Shown piece after piece: positions 61,131 through 64,000 of a DNA stretch of 64,000 bases. The position numbers were made by a program, and so were the translations under genes. The notes beneath the pieces are model-generated. The model searched no databases, had not been told where the DNA came from, and saw nothing but the letters and a program-made list of their open reading frames with translations. Position 1 is the stretch's first letter; each line of letters opens with the position of its first letter. The DNA is from Nostoc sp. NMS8 (GTDB taxonomy: Bacteria > Cyanobacteriota > Cyanobacteriia > Cyanobacteriales > Nostocaceae), in NCBI RefSeq assembly GCF_017115045.1, contig NZ_JABXKK010000016.1:28960-92959 (forward strand). The letters are read 5' to 3'.

Positions 61131-63242
61131 TCATAAATCAGCACTCAATACTGATAAAGCCTGAAGGGCAGCTTGGATAATATTGTCATACTGTGGTTGA
61201 GAGATATCAACTTCTTTGGCATTTTGACGATCAGTCCCCAGCAAACCAATTATATGTCCTGGCTGCATGGCTAAGACTTTCCCTTCAGAATTTTTAATTC
61301 TTAATTCTGCTTCAATACCGTTTTTATAGAAACCACAAGTATACTGTCGCTGGTTATATTCAAAGTTGGTGCTTGACTGAATAGGTGGCGAAGCAAAAAA
61401 TTGTTGAAGCTGAATTGGCAACCTGACACCGATTAACTCTAGCTCGATGGTGGTGTTGCCGTTAAAGTAATTTTCTCGCAGTTTGTAAGCGATATCCACT
61501 CGCGATGGTAAGCGGAAATAGTCGCCCCAACGCCAGGCGATCGCTTTGATTTGATACTCCTGATTATCGATAGTTTGGGCAATTGTCAGTTTGATGTGAC
61601 CCTTACCGACAATTTTTTGCTCAACCACTTGAACATTAGGTGTCCAAAAAACTGGATCGGGGTTGTCCATACCGCAAGGGTGCAGAGCATTAAGCTGTTG
61701 ATAAAGCTGCTGATTGATCTGATTAAGGTTGACTTCGGCATCAATTTTGAGCAGAGGCTTGAGATGCCGGGGTTCAAGACACTGGTTAGCAAACTCAATC
61801 AAACGCGATCGCATCATCTGTAAATTCTCTGCTGGTAGAGAGAATCCCCCAGCTGCTTTGTGTCCACCAAATTTACCTAGTAAATCGTGACAATATTCCA
61901 AAGCTTCAAACACATGAAACTCTGGAATAGAGCGTGCAGAACCGCGTATATGTCCCTCATCCTCATAAGTCCCGATAAACACCGGAACGCCGTAGCGTTC
62001 TACCAAGCGGGAGGCGACAATCCCAATAACGCCATGATGCCAATTGGGTTGAACAACAATTAATACACGGTCTTTTTGTAGAGACGCAACAAATTCTGTC
62101 TCTACATAAGCGCTCGCTTCTTGTTCAATTTGCTGACACATCTCCTGGCGAGAAGCGTTGATTTGTTCGCACTGCATTGCTCTTTCCAGCGCCAACCCCA
62201 TATCATCTGTAGTCAGCAATTCAATCACAGTCTGGGGATTACCAATCCGACCAATAGCATTAATGCGCGGCCCCAGACGAAACCCGATATCTTCAGGCTT
62301 GAGTGATTTTGGATTGGAGATTTTCTTCTCTGCTACCCTGCTCCCCTGCTCCCCTGCTTCCCCTGCTTTCTCATCTCCCCTCGCTTGCACTCCACCTACC
62401 TGAATTAACGCCTGTACACCAGCTAAGTTGGATTTGGGTAAATGCTGTAAACCACGTTTCACCCAACGGCGATTTACGCCAGTTAAGGGGGCTAAATCTG
62501 CGATCGTTCCCAGCGTAAATAGTGCTAGCATCGGCTGGATCAAACCCCTAGTCTCCCCTAACTGTTGTGCTAGAGACACTGCCAAGATGTAGGCAACACC
62601 AACACCAGCAACACCCCGATAAGGTGAGGATTCGGCTATTAGTTTGGGATTAAGAATAGCGTTAGCTGGTGGTAATTTTTGGGGGATATCATGGTGATCG
62701 GTGATAATAACTGCAAGACCAAGTTCTCTAGCCCTAGCAACTGGTTCAAACGCAGAGATGCCATTATCTACAGTCAGAATTAATCCCACACCTTCGCTGT
62801 GAAATTCTTCAACTATGCGTTTATTAATACCGTAGCCTTCGTGCATTCGGCTGGGAATAGCATAATCTACTTGTGCGCCTAAAGTGCGGAGACTACGTAA
62901 AAGTAGAGCAGTGCTGGTCATACCATCAGCATCATAATCACCACAAATAGCAATTTTTGTTTGAGAAGCGATCGCATTTTGCAACAACTCCAAACTAATT
63001 GCCAAATCTGGGAAATCTTCTAACGGCGAAGGTAAAACTAAAGACTCTGGATCTAAAAATGCTTGTACCTGTTCTGGTGTTTCCATACCCCGATTGATCA
63101 ACAACTGGCTGATAATCGGTGAAAGATTTGTCAAAGCTGCCAGATTTTGGGCAAATTCTGGTTTTTGCGGATAAATTTGCCAGCGCTGATCGGGTAAGCG
63201 CCTGCGAGGCTTTGAAAGTTCAGATACAGGTCGGTCTAGCAC
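61131..63242 (-). CDS. recJ: Single-stranded-DNA-specific exonuclease RecJ
   Basis: IAICGDYDADGMTSTALLLRSL (DHH), ITDHHDIP, NPKLI, GGHKAAGGFSL (DHHA1). Confidence 0.95.
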   Translation of the reverse strand: MLDRPVSELSKPRRRLPDQRWQIYPQKPEFAQNLAALTNLSPIISQLLINRGMETPEQVQAFLDPESLVLPSPLEDFPDLAISLELLQNAIASQTKIAICGDYDADGMTSTALLLRSLRTLGAQVDYAIPSRMHEGYGINKRIVEEFHSEGVGLILTVDNGISAFEPVARARELGLAVIITDHHDIPQKLPPANAILNPKLIAESSPYRGVAGVGVAYILAVSLAQQLGETRGLIQPMLALFTLGTIADLAPLTGVNRRWVKRGLQHLPKSNLAGVQALIQVGGVQARGDEKAGEAGEQGSRVAEKKISNPKSLKPEDIGFRLGPRINAIGRIGNPQTVIELLTTDDMGLALERAMQCEQINASRQEMCQQIEQEASAYVETEFVASLQKDRVLIVVQPNWHHGVIGIVASRLVERYGVPVFIGTYEDEGHIRGSARSIPEFHVFEALEYCHDLLGKFGGHKAAGGFSLPAENLQMMRSRLIEFANQCLEPRHLKPLLKIDAEVNLNQINQQLYQQLNALHPCGMDNPDPVFWTPNVQVVEQKIVGKGHIKLTIAQTIDNQEYQIKAIAWRWGDYFRLPSRVDIAYKLRENYFNGNTTIELELIGVRLPIQLQQFFASPPIQSSTNFEYNQRQYTCGFYKNGIEAELRIKNSEGKVLAMQPGHIIGLLGTDRQNAKEVDISQPQYDNIIQAALQALSVLSADL

Positions 63243-63323
63243 AATAAAAGTTAGGAGTTTTCAGTTATGAGTGTTGAATTCAAATTTGCTTCTTAACTCA
63301 TAACTAATAACATTATTTGCTAC

Positions 63324-63749
63324 CTATAATACGTTTATTCTGCCATCATCCATAATATATAACGAGCGATCGCCTGGAGAGCGCCAAGTCGGACGGAGTT
63401 CGAGCCGCAATGTGCCAAAGTTGGGTTTTGAGACAATTGCTTGTAGTGATAAACCCTTTTCGCTCCAAAATATCAGAGATGTATTTGGTTCTGTACCCTC
63501 TAGTTGTTCTAGATTTAATTTCTGTCCTGGACTCAAGGATATTGCGTCAGTCCCAGAGGGTTTTTGAATTTTTATCAGGTTTGGTGTGCTATTTATAACT
63601 TCAACTCGGATGTGTTGCCCAGGTGTAAACTGAATTGGGTGCGACCCACACTTAGAGGCACAAGTTCGAGCTAATGTAGCACTAGGACTATTGATTGATC
63701 CTATTAAAACAGTAGCTGCAACTAAAGCAAATGACAGAGGCTTAAACAT
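63324..63749 (-). CDS. Hypothetical secreted protein
   Basis: N-terminal signal peptide-like sequence MFKPLSFALVAATVLIGSINSPSATLA. Confidence 0.6.
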   Translation of the reverse strand: MFKPLSFALVAATVLIGSINSPSATLARTCASKCGSHPIQFTPGQHIRVEVINSTPNLIKIQKPSGTDAISLSPGQKLNLEQLEGTEPNTSLIFWSEKGLSLQAIVSKPNFGTLRLELRPTWRSPGDRSLYIMDDGRINVL

Positions 63750-64000
63750 AATACACAGTATAAGTACTAATCTTAAATAAATATTACTTCAATTTCGGAC
63801 TATTAAGCCTCAGCATATTTTCCAGAATTAAGCTAATGCAAAGCAACATCAGCCCATCACAAAGTTGGACTGCTGTAAGCCATAATCAAGACAGAATTAG
63901 GAATCAGGAACACAGAAGTGAATCATGCACATCCTATCCCTTCATTATCCCGATGACTTACTTATTACCTCCGGTAAATCACCCCAAGCGTTAGAAGCAG

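Noticed and set aside
60902-61144. Minus-strand 80-aa ORF
   Set aside because: It overlaps the well-supported psb30-like frame on the plus strand and its sequence has no recognisable coding character.
1-64000. tRNA or rRNA genes
   Set aside because: I looked for T-loop GGTTCRANYCC patterns and conserved rRNA stretches in the intergenic gaps and found none convincing by eye; a tRNAscan-SE run would be decisive.

Overview
This 64 kb window looks like chromosomal DNA from a heterocystous, Nostoc-like cyanobacterium. The basis is abundant GCGATCGC (HIP1) octamers, psbB-psbT, an unlisted psb30/ycf12-like gene, nifJ, Ycf66, a PEP-CTERM protein and many short dispersed repeats. I see no rRNA, no confident tRNA and no intact transposase.

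Most of the window is housekeeping or accessory metabolism: an HtrA-type protease with an atypical LuxR regulator, an RND efflux pair, dpp-type ABC transporter parts, photolyase, gnd, alaS, a group 2 sigma factor, nifJ, putA, a hybrid sensor kinase, tandem GDT1/UPF0016 genes and recJ.

The most interesting segments are:
(1) A two-gene ATPase cassette at 20501-24222. The first gene (HTH-like N-terminus plus P-loop ATPase) is broken by an in-frame TAA, but the frame continues for 73 codons and ends in an ATGA overlap with a membrane-anchored AAA ATPase.
(2) Further gene decay nearby and elsewhere: a nuclease-like pseudogene with an in-frame TAA, a truncated ParE-like toxin beside an intact antitoxin, and a kinase that has lost its N-terminal PAS.
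(3) A two-repeat, one-spacer CRISPR-like relic (36-40-36 bp) at 44505-44616.
(4) At least three MITE-like families defined by terminal inverted repeats, each with two copies here, plus a triple-nested palindromic element.
(5) Dispersed intergenic-type repeats that appear to have entered coding regions in frame (nifJ three times, recJ twice, putA once).

All functional names come from reading the protein sequences; no database search was run.
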